DNA of 10,391 bases from Clostridiaceae bacterium (GCA_029256485.1 JAQSXU010000122.1:1-10391), one strand, 5' to 3'. Shown: positions 1 to 7,029, counted from the stretch's first letter. Program-made: numbers and translations. Notes: generated by a model not told the origin, from the letters alone.

Positions 1-178
1 TTTTAATTGTTTCTAAATTACACACATCAGGGTCATATTCCACTATTACATTTTGCTCACTAAAGCTGGCAATAGCGTTGGTAACACCGAATAACTTTCT
101 TACTGCTTTTTCAACCCTTGTTTCACAGGATGTGCATGTCATGTCATAAACCTTAATTTTCTCCTTTTTAATGCTCAT
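1..178 (-). CDS. HMA (heavy-metal-associated) domain protein, N-terminal part only
   Basis: The reading frame starts at ATG 178-176 and is open to the left edge (59 codons seen), so only the N-terminus is present. A strong GAGGAGG ribosome binding site lies at 186-192, 7 nt before the start. The protein reads MSIKKEKIKVYDMTCTSCE and continues RVEKAVRKLFGV, which is the beta-alpha-beta start of an HMA fold with the metal-binding CxxC pair (Cys15 and Cys18 in MTCTSC). HMA domains carry Cu(I) or similar soft metals. They occur as free copper chaperones, at the N-terminus of P-type metal ATPases, and fused to TauE/SafE- or DsbD-like membrane proteins. The MTCTSCE...RVEKA form, rather than MTCAAC, reminds me more of the membrane-protein fusions, but this is inference from memory. 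The rest of the gene lies outside the window. It sits 75 bp downstream of the YhhN-family gene on the same strand and could share its transcript. Confidence 0.85.
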   Translation of the reverse strand, partial: MSIKKEKIKVYDMTCTSCETRVEKAVRKLFGVTNAIASFSEQNVIVEYDPDVCNLETIK

Positions 179-253
179 TCCTTTGCCTCCTCATAGCATC
201 CATATAATTACATTAAGTATAATAAAAAGTTATGTAGATTTTATAAAGAAGCA

Positions 254-895
254 TTAATTGATAAATCCTAAAACAATTAGCAGCTGTGCCGCCAGGTATG
301 TCAGCATAATACTTATTTCACTCACAGCAGTTTTTGACTTGAATTCATTAAATGCCAGCATTGTGTCTGACATAACAAATAGTATTGAACCTATAAATGG
401 GAACCAGAATTGGTATCCATGAACATTATATATACGGAGAAGGCTGGTAAAACTCATAGTAATCAATACAATAAAATATAAAAGGCCCTGCAGTTTAATT
501 GACTTTAGAAATGGGGAAAGTTTATTGTATACAATAAAGCCATAAATTAAATAGGGTAATATAACAATGTAAATATAAAAAGGTATTTTACTGAGAGAAA
601 TTGGTGTTAATAGTGCTGTAATATAGAATATATGACCTAATAAAAAAGAAATTAAACCTGCAGTAAAAAAAATACCATCACCAAGAAGAAAGGTATCACC
701 AAGAAAGCCAAAAATTAATGCAAAAACTATAAAGTTGCTGGGGCATGATGCATTATACAAATAAGCAAGTAAAAGTGTAGGCATTAATAATGGTTTTGTA
801 ATAATTCTTATAGATTTATTATGTTTTTTTATAGAAATAATGTTTAATAGTGATAAAAGTAAAAATAAAATAAAAGGATAAATCTTTATATTCAT
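254..895 (-). CDS. YhhN/TMEM86-family membrane protein, predicted lysoplasmalogenase
   Basis: This 213-residue, very hydrophobic protein has about seven to eight membrane segments and matches the usual length of the YhhN family. Motifs seen in order are Lys34-Pro35 (TKPLLMP), Gly66-Asp67 (GFLGDTFLL), Gly87-His88 (LLGHIFYI), Ser176-Asp177 (FVMSDTML) and the C-terminal LTYLAAQLLI around 198-207. The conserved Asp and His residues are the candidate active-site residues of the family. Characterised members hydrolyse the vinyl-ether bond of lysoplasmalogens, releasing a fatty aldehyde and a glycerophospho-headgroup. That would make sense in clostridia, which make plasmalogens by an anaerobic route. 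The start ATG (895-893) follows an AGAGGTGG ribosome binding site about 5 nt upstream. The family call is firm; the enzymatic activity is inferred by family. Confidence 0.88.
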   Translation of the reverse strand: MNIKIYPFILFLLLSLLNIISIKKHNKSIRIITKPLLMPTLLLAYLYNASCPSNFIVFALIFGFLGDTFLLGDGIFFTAGLISFLLGHIFYITALLTPISLSKIPFYIYIVILPYLIYGFIVYNKLSPFLKSIKLQGLLYFIVLITMSFTSLLRIYNVHGYQFWFPFIGSILFVMSDTMLAFNEFKSKTAVSEISIMLTYLAAQLLIVLGFIN

Positions 896-921
896 TTAAC
901 CACCTCTAATTAAAGTATAAT

Positions 922-947
922 TAAGGTGATAGGAATATATTACCTTA
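922..947. repeat. Imperfect inverted repeat upstream of the YhhN-family gene
   Basis: The arms AAGGTGATA (923-931) and TATTACCTT (938-946) pair with one G-T wobble, and the flanking T922/A947 adds a tenth pair; the loop is GGAATA. It lies 27-52 bp upstream of the YhhN start, in the divergent intergenic region, so a terminator role is unlikely. It could be an operator or simply an AT-rich chance palindrome. Confidence 0.35.
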
Positions 948-1072
948 TTCCATTAATTATTATGTCCAGGTATTCCAAATGCTTTTCATTTGTTTCTTTA
1001 ATAATGATAGAAAAGCTTTCATTATAAGTACATTGAAGTAACAATATAAAGTGTATACTTGTATTTATCATT

Positions 1073-1078
1073 TATAAT
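1073..1078 (+). promoter_or_regulatory. Candidate -10 box for the oxidoreductase/two-component operon
   Basis: A perfect TATAAT lies 56 bp before the ATG at 1134. No good -35 hexamer sits 16-18 bp upstream. An alternative reading uses TTGTAT (1059-1064) with TAAAAT (1081-1086), spacer 16. In DNA this AT-rich either could be chance, so the position is tentative. Confidence 0.3.
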
Positions 1079-1133
1079 ATTAAAATAGTAATTGAAAATA
1101 CATATTATAAATTAAAAATAAGGAGGGTTATAA

Positions 1134-2126
1134 ATGTCATATTTAATTAAACCATTAAATAATCAAAAGTTATACCTAAAAAATAGATTGGTTATGCCGC
1201 CTATGGCTACATCAAAGTCCCAATCTGATGGGAAGGTAAGCAGAGATATATTAAATTATTATGATGAAAAATCCAAGGGAGGATATATATCACTTATTAT
1301 TATAGAACACAGCTTTATAGCACAGCAGGGCAAGGCTGACGGAAGACAGATGTCTTCAGCTGAGGATGGTGTGGTGGAAAATTTAAAGAAATTAGCTGAA
1401 GTTATTCATGAAAATGATTCCAAAGCTGTAATGCAGATTAATCATGCTGGAAGCGCAGCAAGCAAAGATATTACAGGTTATGAACCTGTGGGACCTTCAG
1501 CAGTAAAAAATCCACGGAAGGGCAATATTCCAAAAGAACTTACTAAAGATGAAATTAAAGATATAATTAACGCTTTCAGAGCAGCTGCCCTTCGCGTAAA
1601 AGAAGCAGGCTTTGATGGCGTAGAAATACATTCTGCCCATGGATATCTTTTGAACCAGTTTTTTTCACCATTGACTAATAAGAGAACTGATGAATACGGC
1701 GGGGATGTTATGGAAAGAATTAAGATTCATTTAGAGGTTATAAAGGCTGTACGCCAAGCAGTTGGCAGTGAGTTCCCAGTACTTTTGCGTTTAGGTGCAT
1801 CTGATTATATGGAGGGTGGAAGCACTATTGAACACAGCAAAATTGCAGCTGTTGAATTTGAAAAGGCAGGAGTTGATATTTTAGATATTTCCGGTGGATT
1901 CTGCGGATATGTTTTACCGAGTGCTACAGAGCAAGGATATTTTTCATCCCTTACCGAACAAATAAAAAAAGTTGTATCTATACCTGTTATTTTAACTGGG
2001 GGCATTACTCAGGCAAAGGCTGCTGAACAACTGCTTTCTGAAGGAAAAGCAGATCTTATTGGTGTAGGAAGGGCAATATACAAAGATTCTTCCTGGGCAA
2101 AGAAAGCTATTGAGAGTGTTAAGTAA
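1134..2126 (+). CDS. Old Yellow Enzyme-family NAD(P)H:flavin oxidoreductase (ene-reductase type)
   Basis: This 330-residue single-domain TIM barrel binds FMN and most likely reduces activated C=C bonds (enones, enals, maleimides, nitro compounds) with NAD(P)H. The family signature HSAHGYLLNQFFSP is at 166-179, followed by NKRTDEYGG at 182-190. His166, His169 and Tyr171 match the substrate-binding histidine pair and proton-donor tyrosine of YqjM-type enzymes. FMN phosphate-binding loops are TGGI (288-291) and GVGR (310-313); Gln101 and Arg219 are at flavin-contact positions. The length fits the short YqjM-like class, with no C-terminal Fe-S/NADH-oxidase half as in 2,4-dienoyl-CoA or 2-enoate reductases. 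The N-terminal motif MPPMATSKS (21-29) has Ala25 where YqjM has its redox-modulating Cys26. AGGAGGG precedes the ATG by 7 nt. The stop codon abuts the ATG of the response regulator, so the two are surely cotranscribed. The physiological substrate is unknown. Confidence 0.9.
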   Translation: MSYLIKPLNNQKLYLKNRLVMPPMATSKSQSDGKVSRDILNYYDEKSKGGYISLIIIEHSFIAQQGKADGRQMSSAEDGVVENLKKLAEVIHENDSKAVMQINHAGSAASKDITGYEPVGPSAVKNPRKGNIPKELTKDEIKDIINAFRAAALRVKEAGFDGVEIHSAHGYLLNQFFSPLTNKRTDEYGGDVMERIKIHLEVIKAVRQAVGSEFPVLLRLGASDYMEGGSTIEHSKIAAVEFEKAGVDILDISGGFCGYVLPSATEQGYFSSLTEQIKKVVSIPVILTGGITQAKAAEQLLSEGKADLIGVGRAIYKDSSWAKKAIESVK

Positions 2127-2813
2127 ATGGAGGAATATAGTATACTTATTATAGAAGATGAAAAACAAATGGCTATGTTTATTGAAATGGAGCTTAGTCA
2201 TGAAGGTTACAAGGTTCATGTGGAGAATAATGGTGTTGATGGATTAAGGGAAATAGAGAATGGCGGCTATAACCTAATACTTCTTGACATAATGTTACCA
2301 GGAATAGATGGTATGGAAATTTGCAGGAGGGTAAGAAAGTTCTCAGAAATACCAATAATTATGCTTACCGCAAAAGGAGAAATAACAGATAAGGTAAAGG
2401 GATTAGATATGGGGGCAGATGATTATCTAACAAAGCCTTTTGCAATTGAAGAACTATTAGCCAGAATACGTGTTATTAAAAGAAAAACCACTACAGAAAA
2501 AAATAGTAATGAACTTAAAGTGTATGATCTAATAATGAATAGGGTAAGCCACCAGGTAAAAAGAGCAAATAATATAATTGAACTAACAAAAAAAGAATAT
2601 GATCTTCTGGAAATTCTTTTAATTAATAAAAATGTAGTACTTACAAGGGAACAATTAATCGAAGCTGTTTGGGGCTATGACTATATTGGAGATACTAATG
2701 TTGTAGATGTATTCATAAGATATATACGCAGTAAAATTGATGATGGTTTTGAAAATAAAATAGTAACCACAGTAAGAGGAGTTGGATATGTAATAAAGGG
2801 TGATGCACTATGA
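2127..2813 (+). CDS. OmpR/PhoB-family response regulator
   Basis: This 228-residue DNA-binding regulator is phosphorylated by the kinase encoded next to it. The receiver domain (about 4-118) shows the acidic pocket Glu10-Asp11, the phospho-acceptor Asp54 in LLDIMLPG, the switch Thr81 and Lys103 in LTKPF. A winged-helix effector domain (about 128-226) has the recognition helix NVVDVFIRYIRSKI (191-204) and the wing motif TTVRGVGYV (214-222). All key residues are intact. The ATG directly follows the TAA of the oxidoreductase gene (TAAATG) and no good ribosome binding site precedes it, so translation is probably coupled to termination of the upstream gene. Oddly, the GGAGG at 2129-2133 lies just after the start codon. 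The start is supported by the normal N-terminus (SILIIEDE begins at residue 5). Likely targets are its own operon and the exporter genes downstream; this is inference from position. Confidence 0.95.
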   Translation: MEEYSILIIEDEKQMAMFIEMELSHEGYKVHVENNGVDGLREIENGGYNLILLDIMLPGIDGMEICRRVRKFSEIPIIMLTAKGEITDKVKGLDMGADDYLTKPFAIEELLARIRVIKRKTTTEKNSNELKVYDLIMNRVSHQVKRANNIIELTKKEYDLLEILLINKNVVLTREQLIEAVWGYDYIGDTNVVDVFIRYIRSKIDDGFENKIVTTVRGVGYVIKGDAL

Positions 2814-4189
2814 AGTTAAAGATTATTAAAAGTGCTAAAATTTCAGTTAAATTAACTATGATTTATGCTTTTATGTTTTCGCTTGTACTACTTTTATTAA
2901 GTGCATCTATCTTATATGGAATTAAATATTATTTAAATATAACTGCAGCGAAACAAGTAGAAGATGTCAAAGCTATGATATTAAATCAAAATACATCAGT
3001 AAATGAATCTGCTGACTTATCCAAGAGGGACATATTATTAGATTTTCCAACTAAAGAAGGAATGTTTATCAGGATATATGATAAAAATGGTATAATCATT
3101 AATTCATCAGATAATTTTAATTATAAAATTAATATCAGTGAACCGTATAATAAAGTAATCCATATAGAGGATGAAGGAAAACATATAACATATGTTAATG
3201 TGAAAGCTTCCAACATAAAATATGGTACCGCATATATTCAAATAGTTAAGGATATGAACAGAGAATATACTTTTTTAAAGATATTATTTGCATTTATGGC
3301 TGTGGGTGACTTAATAGGCATTATAGCCTCAATTATATTTGGATATTTAGTAAGTAAACGAATGCTGATGCCCATTGATTACATTACAAAAACTGCAGAA
3401 AATATAGGCGCAAAGAACTTAAAAGAGAGAATAGATATAAAAGGACCGGATGATGAGCTTAAAAGGCTGGCAGATACTTTTAATAAGATGATAGACAGAT
3501 TACAAGGAGCTTTTGACAAACAGACTCAGTTTGTGTCAGATGCCTCCCATGAGCTAAGAACCCCTATAGCTGTCATTCAAGGATATGCAAATTTATTAGA
3601 TAGATGGGGAAAAGATGATAGGGATGCTTTAGAAAAATCAATTTATGCTATTAAATTAGAAACTAATAACATGGCTAGCTTAGTTGAAAAATTATTGTTT
3701 CTTGCTAAAGGTGACAGCGGTACTAAAAGGATAGAAAAAAAGGAATTTTATTTAAATCAATTAGTAGATGAAGTTGTGGAAGAAAGTAAGCTTATAGCCG
3801 AAAATCATTTTATTTCAAATAGCAGTAATGATACTGTAAAGATTTTTGCTGATTATGAAATGATTAAGCAGATGCTGAGAATTTTCATTGATAATAGTAT
3901 GAAATTTACAAATGAGGGAGGAAATATAGATATAAGTTCTATAGCTATTGATAACTCCGTAAAAATAACCATTAGTGATACAGGTATGGGAATACCGAAA
4001 AATGAAATACAAAATATATTTAACAGATTTTATACAGTAGACAAGTCAAGATCAAAGGAGAAAACTGGAACTGGGTTAGGATTGTCTATTGCAAAGTGGA
4101 TTGCTGATATCCATGAAGGAACTATAGGTGTAGAAAGTGAAGATGAAAAGGGAACAAGAATCACTGTTACTTTAAAGAAGTTAAAATAA
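2810..4189 (+). CDS. Membrane sensor histidine kinase, partner of the upstream regulator
   Basis: This 459-residue HPK1-type kinase has a membrane segment at about 15-40, an extracytoplasmic sensor region of roughly 115 residues (41-155), a second membrane segment at 156-182 and a HAMP linker (about 180-235). The dimerisation/phospho-acceptor helix carries FVSDASHELRTP with His247. The ATPase domain shows the N box (FIDNSMKFTNEGG, Asn362), G1 box DTGMGI (390-395), F box FNRFY and G2 box GTGLGLSIAKW. The sensor contains FIRIYDKNGIIINSS (86-100), a pattern common in PAS/Cache-like periplasmic sensors. Its ATG overlaps the regulator stop codon by 4 bp (ATGA), which indicates translational coupling. 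No ligand can be deduced; the neighbouring ene-reductase and exporter suggest a membrane-active or electrophilic compound, but that is a guess. Confidence 0.95.
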   Translation: MKLKIIKSAKISVKLTMIYAFMFSLVLLLLSASILYGIKYYLNITAAKQVEDVKAMILNQNTSVNESADLSKRDILLDFPTKEGMFIRIYDKNGIIINSSDNFNYKINISEPYNKVIHIEDEGKHITYVNVKASNIKYGTAYIQIVKDMNREYTFLKILFAFMAVGDLIGIIASIIFGYLVSKRMLMPIDYITKTAENIGAKNLKERIDIKGPDDELKRLADTFNKMIDRLQGAFDKQTQFVSDASHELRTPIAVIQGYANLLDRWGKDDRDALEKSIYAIKLETNNMASLVEKLLFLAKGDSGTKRIEKKEFYLNQLVDEVVEESKLIAENHFISNSSNDTVKIFADYEMIKQMLRIFIDNSMKFTNEGGNIDISSIAIDNSVKITISDTGMGIPKNEIQNIFNRFYTVDKSRSKEKTGTGLGLSIAKWIADIHEGTIGVESEDEKGTRITVTLKKLK

Positions 4190-4222
4190 ATGATTATTAT
4201 GACTTGGCTTTGTTTTAAAACA

Positions 4223-4252
4223 TTGGATTTATGTGGTGGAATTACTTATAAT
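4223..4252 (+). promoter_or_regulatory. Candidate sigma-A-type promoter of the exporter operon
   Basis: TTGGAT (4223-4228) and TATAAT (4247-4252) are separated by 18 bp, which predicts a transcript start near 4259. The region lies between the kinase stop (4189) and the exporter lipoprotein start (4317). No hairpin terminator is visible after the kinase gene, so readthrough from the two-component operon is also possible. Confidence 0.5.
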
Positions 4253-4260
4253 AATTGTAA
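4246..4260. promoter_or_regulatory. Near-consensus PerR/Fur-family operator overlapping the exporter -10 box
   Basis: TTATAATAATTGTAA matches the PerR box TTATAATnATTATAA at 13 of 14 fixed positions (G4257 in place of A). Flanking bases extend the symmetry to a 21-bp palindrome at 4243-4263, with outer arms TACTTA and TAAGTA. It covers the TATAAT of the proposed promoter, the position expected for a repressor. PerR is the peroxide-sensing repressor of Firmicutes. The match to a Fur box is weaker (11 of 14). An unrelated regulator could also use this palindrome. Confidence 0.45.
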
Positions 4261-4316
4261 GTAGGTTAAAAAAGGAAAAGTAATTAATAATTTATATTAT
4301 AAGGGGTGTAACATAA

Positions 4317-5057
4317 GTGAAAAGATTTTCTATTTTATTTTTTTCATTAAGTTTAATATTAATTTTAAATGGATGCTCCAAGGTAAGCAAAGAAAAAAAT
4401 ACATATACTGGTACCATTGAATGTGAAAGTTTTTACATAACCAGCGATATCAGTGGAAAAGTTTTAAGCATTTCTGCTGTACAGGGCGCAAGCTTAAAAA
4501 AGGATGACAAAATTGCAGACATTGACACAAGTATGTATAAGTTTCAAAAACAACAAGCAGAGGGTGCACTTTTATCAGCTAATGCAAAATATGATAGTAT
4601 ACCTGAAGGATCAGATGATAACATAAAAAAACAGGCACAGGGAGCAGTAATACAGGCTAAGGCTGCGGTTGATATTGCAAATCTTCAAATATCAAAGGGA
4701 ATCATTACTAATTCAAAGGAAGGTACTGTAACAGATGTTTTTGTACATGAAGGAGAGCTAGTACAGCCAGGTACAAATATATTAAAAGTTATGGATACAG
4801 AAAATAAATATGTAAAGATTTATTTAGAAGAGACTAATAGGGATAAAGTAAAATTAAATGATAGTTTAAATATTTATTATAATGATAAATCAATTGGACA
4901 GGGAAAAATAACTTATATTTCCCCTCAGTCAGAATTCACTCCTAAAAATACTCAGACTAAGGATGAAAAAGAAAACACGGTTTTTGAAGTTAAGGTTAAA
5001 CTGTCAGGGGATAGCAAACTGTCTCCAGGTACTTTAGTTGATGTTGAAATAAAATAA
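4317..5057 (+). CDS. HlyD/YbhG-like periplasmic-adaptor lipoprotein of an ABC exporter
   Basis: This 246-residue protein begins with a lipoprotein signal peptide: MKR, a hydrophobic stretch, then the lipobox LNGC with Cys20 as the lipid-modified residue. It is probably tethered to the outer face of the membrane. Residues 31-72 (GTIECESFYITSDISGKV...GASLKKDDKIADID) form the first half of a biotinyl-lipoyl-like barrel. A short helical hairpin (about 74-125) is rich in Ala, Gln and Lys. The second barrel half follows at 132-160 (SKEGTVTDVFVHEGELVQPG), then a beta-barrel domain to the end. This is the layout of membrane-fusion proteins that serve ABC or MFS pumps, at the short end of the family. 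It starts at a GTG codon with AAGGGG about 10 nt upstream. It is 33 bp from the ATPase gene and forms an operon with it. The order adaptor-ATPase-permease resembles ybhG-ybhF-ybhS of enteric bacteria. Confidence 0.87.
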   Translation: MKRFSILFFSLSLILILNGCSKVSKEKNTYTGTIECESFYITSDISGKVLSISAVQGASLKKDDKIADIDTSMYKFQKQQAEGALLSANAKYDSIPEGSDDNIKKQAQGAVIQAKAAVDIANLQISKGIITNSKEGTVTDVFVHEGELVQPGTNILKVMDTENKYVKIYLEETNRDKVKLNDSLNIYYNDKSIGQGKITYISPQSEFTPKNTQTKDEKENTVFEVKVKLSGDSKLSPGTLVDVEIK

Positions 5058-5090
5058 TTCATTACTAATGTATAAGAAAAGGAGAAACAT

Positions 5091-5870
5091 ATGAATGCCA
5101 TTGAAATAAATAACCTAACCAAAAAATTTGGGGATTTTACTGCAGTAGATAATATTAGTTTCTGTGTGCCAAAGGGTAAAATATATGGTTTTTTAGGCCC
5201 CAATGGATCAGGAAAATCAACTACCATTAGAATGTTATGCGGGGTGCTTAAGCCAACATCAGGAAATGCTGTGGTACTTGGATATGATACTGAAAAGCAT
5301 AGGGACAAAGTAAAAGCAAAAATTGGATATATGTCTCAAAGGTTCAGCCTCTATGAAGATTTAACAGTAGATGAAAATTTGAATTTTTATGCAGGCATAT
5401 ATGGACTTACAAATGCAGAGAGAGATGAAAGAAAGAAATACATCATAAGTATGGCGGGTCTTAAAGGCAGAGAAAATAATATTACTGCAAATCTATCAGG
5501 AGGATGGAAGCAAAGGCTTGCCCTTGGTTGTGCCCTTATTCATAATCCTGAAATACTGGTGCTGGATGAGCCAACTGCCGGGGTTGATCCAGTTTCTAGA
5601 AGAATGTTCTGGGAAATGATATATATACTGGCTTCTGAGGGTATAACTATTTTAGTAACCACACATTATATGGACGAAGCTGAAAGCTGCGACATTGTTG
5701 CATTCATTTTTAATAGTAAGCTTATGACCATAGGAACCCCAAAAGAACTTATTTTAAAAGAGAATGTAAATAATCTTGAAGATGTGTTTATAAAATATGT
5801 TGAAAAAAGTACAAATGAAAAAGTAGAAAATTCCTTTGATGAACTGCGAAAAATAATTAAAAGGGGGTAA
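5091..5870 (+). CDS. ABC transporter ATPase, YbhF/CcmA-type drug-export subfamily
   Basis: This 259-residue cytoplasmic ATPase energises the exporter formed with the adjacent permease. Walker A is GPNGSGKST (36-44), the Q-loop glutamine is Gln83 (MSQRFSLYEDLTV), the signature is LSGGWKQR (135-142), Walker B is ILVLDE ending in catalytic Glu160, the D-loop is GVDP (164-167) and the switch His is His192 (TTHYMDEAE). All catalytic elements are intact. LSGGWKQRLALGCALIHNP and PTAGVDPVSRRMFW are typical of the ABC-2 exporter ATPases related to YbhF and DrrA. A good AAGGAG ribosome binding site precedes the ATG. The permease gene follows after only 5 bp, so the two proteins are made together. The domain is single, so two copies are expected per transporter. 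Confidence 0.94.
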   Translation: MNAIEINNLTKKFGDFTAVDNISFCVPKGKIYGFLGPNGSGKSTTIRMLCGVLKPTSGNAVVLGYDTEKHRDKVKAKIGYMSQRFSLYEDLTVDENLNFYAGIYGLTNAERDERKKYIISMAGLKGRENNITANLSGGWKQRLALGCALIHNPEILVLDEPTAGVDPVSRRMFWEMIYILASEGITILVTTHYMDEAESCDIVAFIFNSKLMTIGTPKELILKENVNNLEDVFIKYVEKSTNEKVENSFDELRKIIKRG

Positions 5871-5875
5871 TTTTA

Positions 5876-7012
5876 ATGAACTTTCAAAGATTTATCTCCA
5901 TAGTGAAAAAAGAATTTATTCAACTAAAGCGAGATAGAGCCAGCTTTGGCATAGCTCTAATGATGCCGATTATGATGATATTTTTATTTGGATATGCTGT
6001 AAATACACAATTAGAAAATATATCTATGGGAGTATTGGATCAAAGTAATACCACTGAAAGCAGAGAACTTATAAAAAGCTTTGAAAATACGGGATATTTT
6101 AATATGACTGAAAAGCAATTAAGTTTAAGCAGTATAGAAGAAAAAATTGATAAAGGTGAAATCCATTCTGCTTTAATTATTCCACCGGACTATTCAAGGT
6201 TACTTTTGCAAAAGGAAAATCCAAAGGTTCAATTGATTATTGATGGATCAGACCCTACAACGGCTAGGACCGCATTTAGCAGCGGAGTACTTGCAGGAGA
6301 AAGCTATGGAATGAAGAAAATTTCTCAAATCAATGATAAATTTTATTTTAAACCTAATATAGGAGGTTTGTCAGTTAATACAAAGGTATTGTATAATCCA
6401 GATTTGAGAAATCAAAATTACACAATACCAGGACTAATTGGTTTAATAATGCAAAATATTACTGTACTTTTAACAGCTTTTGCATTGGTTAGAGAAAGAG
6501 AGAGAGGAACAATAGAACAGCTCACAGTATCACCATTGAAATCATCCGAAATAATACTGGGAAAGCTTGTTCCATACATTCTCATAGGATTTTTTGATTT
6601 TATATTTTCCCTAGCTTTAGGATTATTGTGGTTTAATGTGCCTATAAAAGGCAGCCTGCCTCTGTTGTTATTTCTGGGACTGGGCTTTGTTATTTGTGCC
6701 CTGGCAATAGGTATTTTGATATCGACAATTTCCAGAACTCAGCTGCAGGCTATGCAGCTAAGCGTTTTAATAATACTGCCAAGTGTTTTATTGTCAGGTT
6801 TTGTTTTCCCAAGGGAAGCAATGCCTAAAATAATTCAATTGTTAGGCAGCCTGCTCCCATTAACATATTTTTTAAACATTTTAAGAGGAATAATAACCAA
6901 GGGCGTGGGAATGCAGTATCTGTACAAGGATGTAGTTCTGCTGTTTTCACTGGGAACCATGCTTCTGATTATAAGTATTCTAAGGTATCGAATGAAGCCA
7001 TATAACAGCTAA
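5876..7012 (+). CDS. ABC-2 type permease, YbhS/YbhR-like
   Basis: This 378-residue protein has the standard ABC-2 exporter layout. A short cytoplasmic N-terminal helix (KKEFIQLKRDRAS) precedes TM1 at about 24-42, then comes a large extracytoplasmic domain (about 43-180), followed by five membrane segments between 185 and 370. Family hallmarks are VRERERGTIEQLTVSPL (205-221), LSGFVFPREAMP (306-317) and TYFLNILRGIITKG (330-343). The length matches YbhS/YbhR. Enteric systems carry two permease genes, whereas only one is present here, so a homodimer is likely. AAGGGGG overlapping the ATPase stop serves as ribosome binding site. The gene ends 17 bp from the stop of the convergent flavoprotein gene, with no recognisable terminator hairpin. 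Substrates of related systems include cationic drugs, dyes and cholate-like compounds; the substrate here cannot be predicted. Confidence 0.92.
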   Translation: MNFQRFISIVKKEFIQLKRDRASFGIALMMPIMMIFLFGYAVNTQLENISMGVLDQSNTTESRELIKSFENTGYFNMTEKQLSLSSIEEKIDKGEIHSALIIPPDYSRLLLQKENPKVQLIIDGSDPTTARTAFSSGVLAGESYGMKKISQINDKFYFKPNIGGLSVNTKVLYNPDLRNQNYTIPGLIGLIMQNITVLLTAFALVRERERGTIEQLTVSPLKSSEIILGKLVPYILIGFFDFIFSLALGLLWFNVPIKGSLPLLLFLGLGFVICALAIGILISTISRTQLQAMQLSVLIILPSVLLSGFVFPREAMPKIIQLLGSLLPLTYFLNILRGIITKGVGMQYLYKDVVLLFSLGTMLLIISILRYRMKPYNS

Positions 7013-7029
7013 ATACTTAAAAGCAATAT

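Larger units (their letters stand above)
896..1133. other. Divergent intergenic region with several short inverted repeats
   Basis: No coding region is seen in these 238 bp. Besides the repeat at 922-947 it holds a perfect 6-bp inverted repeat CAAATG-CTTTT-CATTTG (976-992), an AATGA...TCATT pair around AAAAGCTTT (1003-1023), and the decamer ATTATAAGTA (1021-1030), which recurs inverted in the exporter promoter at 4243-4252. These are candidate control sites for the YhhN-family gene on the left and the oxidoreductase operon on the right. None matches a regulator site that I recognise with confidence. Confidence 0.5.

Noticed and set aside
179..253. Separate promoter for the HMA-domain gene
   Set aside because: TATTAT/TATACT-like boxes exist on the minus strand, but no matching -35 at proper spacing was found. 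Readthrough from the YhhN-family gene is as likely.
1038..1047. GTAACAATAT, identical to the first ten bases of the distal sigma-54 enhancer
   Set aside because: Only one arm is present, there is no -24/-12 promoter nearby, and a ten-base AT-rich match can occur by chance.
1805..2005. 66-residue reading frame on the minus strand inside the oxidoreductase gene
   Set aside because: It lies wholly inside a well-supported gene on the other strand and shows no family motif, so it is a shadow frame. The same applies to the minus-strand frames at 1992-2219, 3815-4012 and 4952-5308.
2129..2144. GGAGG just inside the response regulator gene as a ribosome binding site for a later start
   Set aside because: The only codon at the right distance is ATA 2142, a very poor start, and it would remove the first residues of a normal receiver domain. 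The next ATG (2166-2168) would delete the acidic pocket.
7013..7029. Terminator between the convergent exporter and flavoprotein genes
   Set aside because: The 17-bp gap and its flanks have a T run but no stem able to form a convincing hairpin on either strand.
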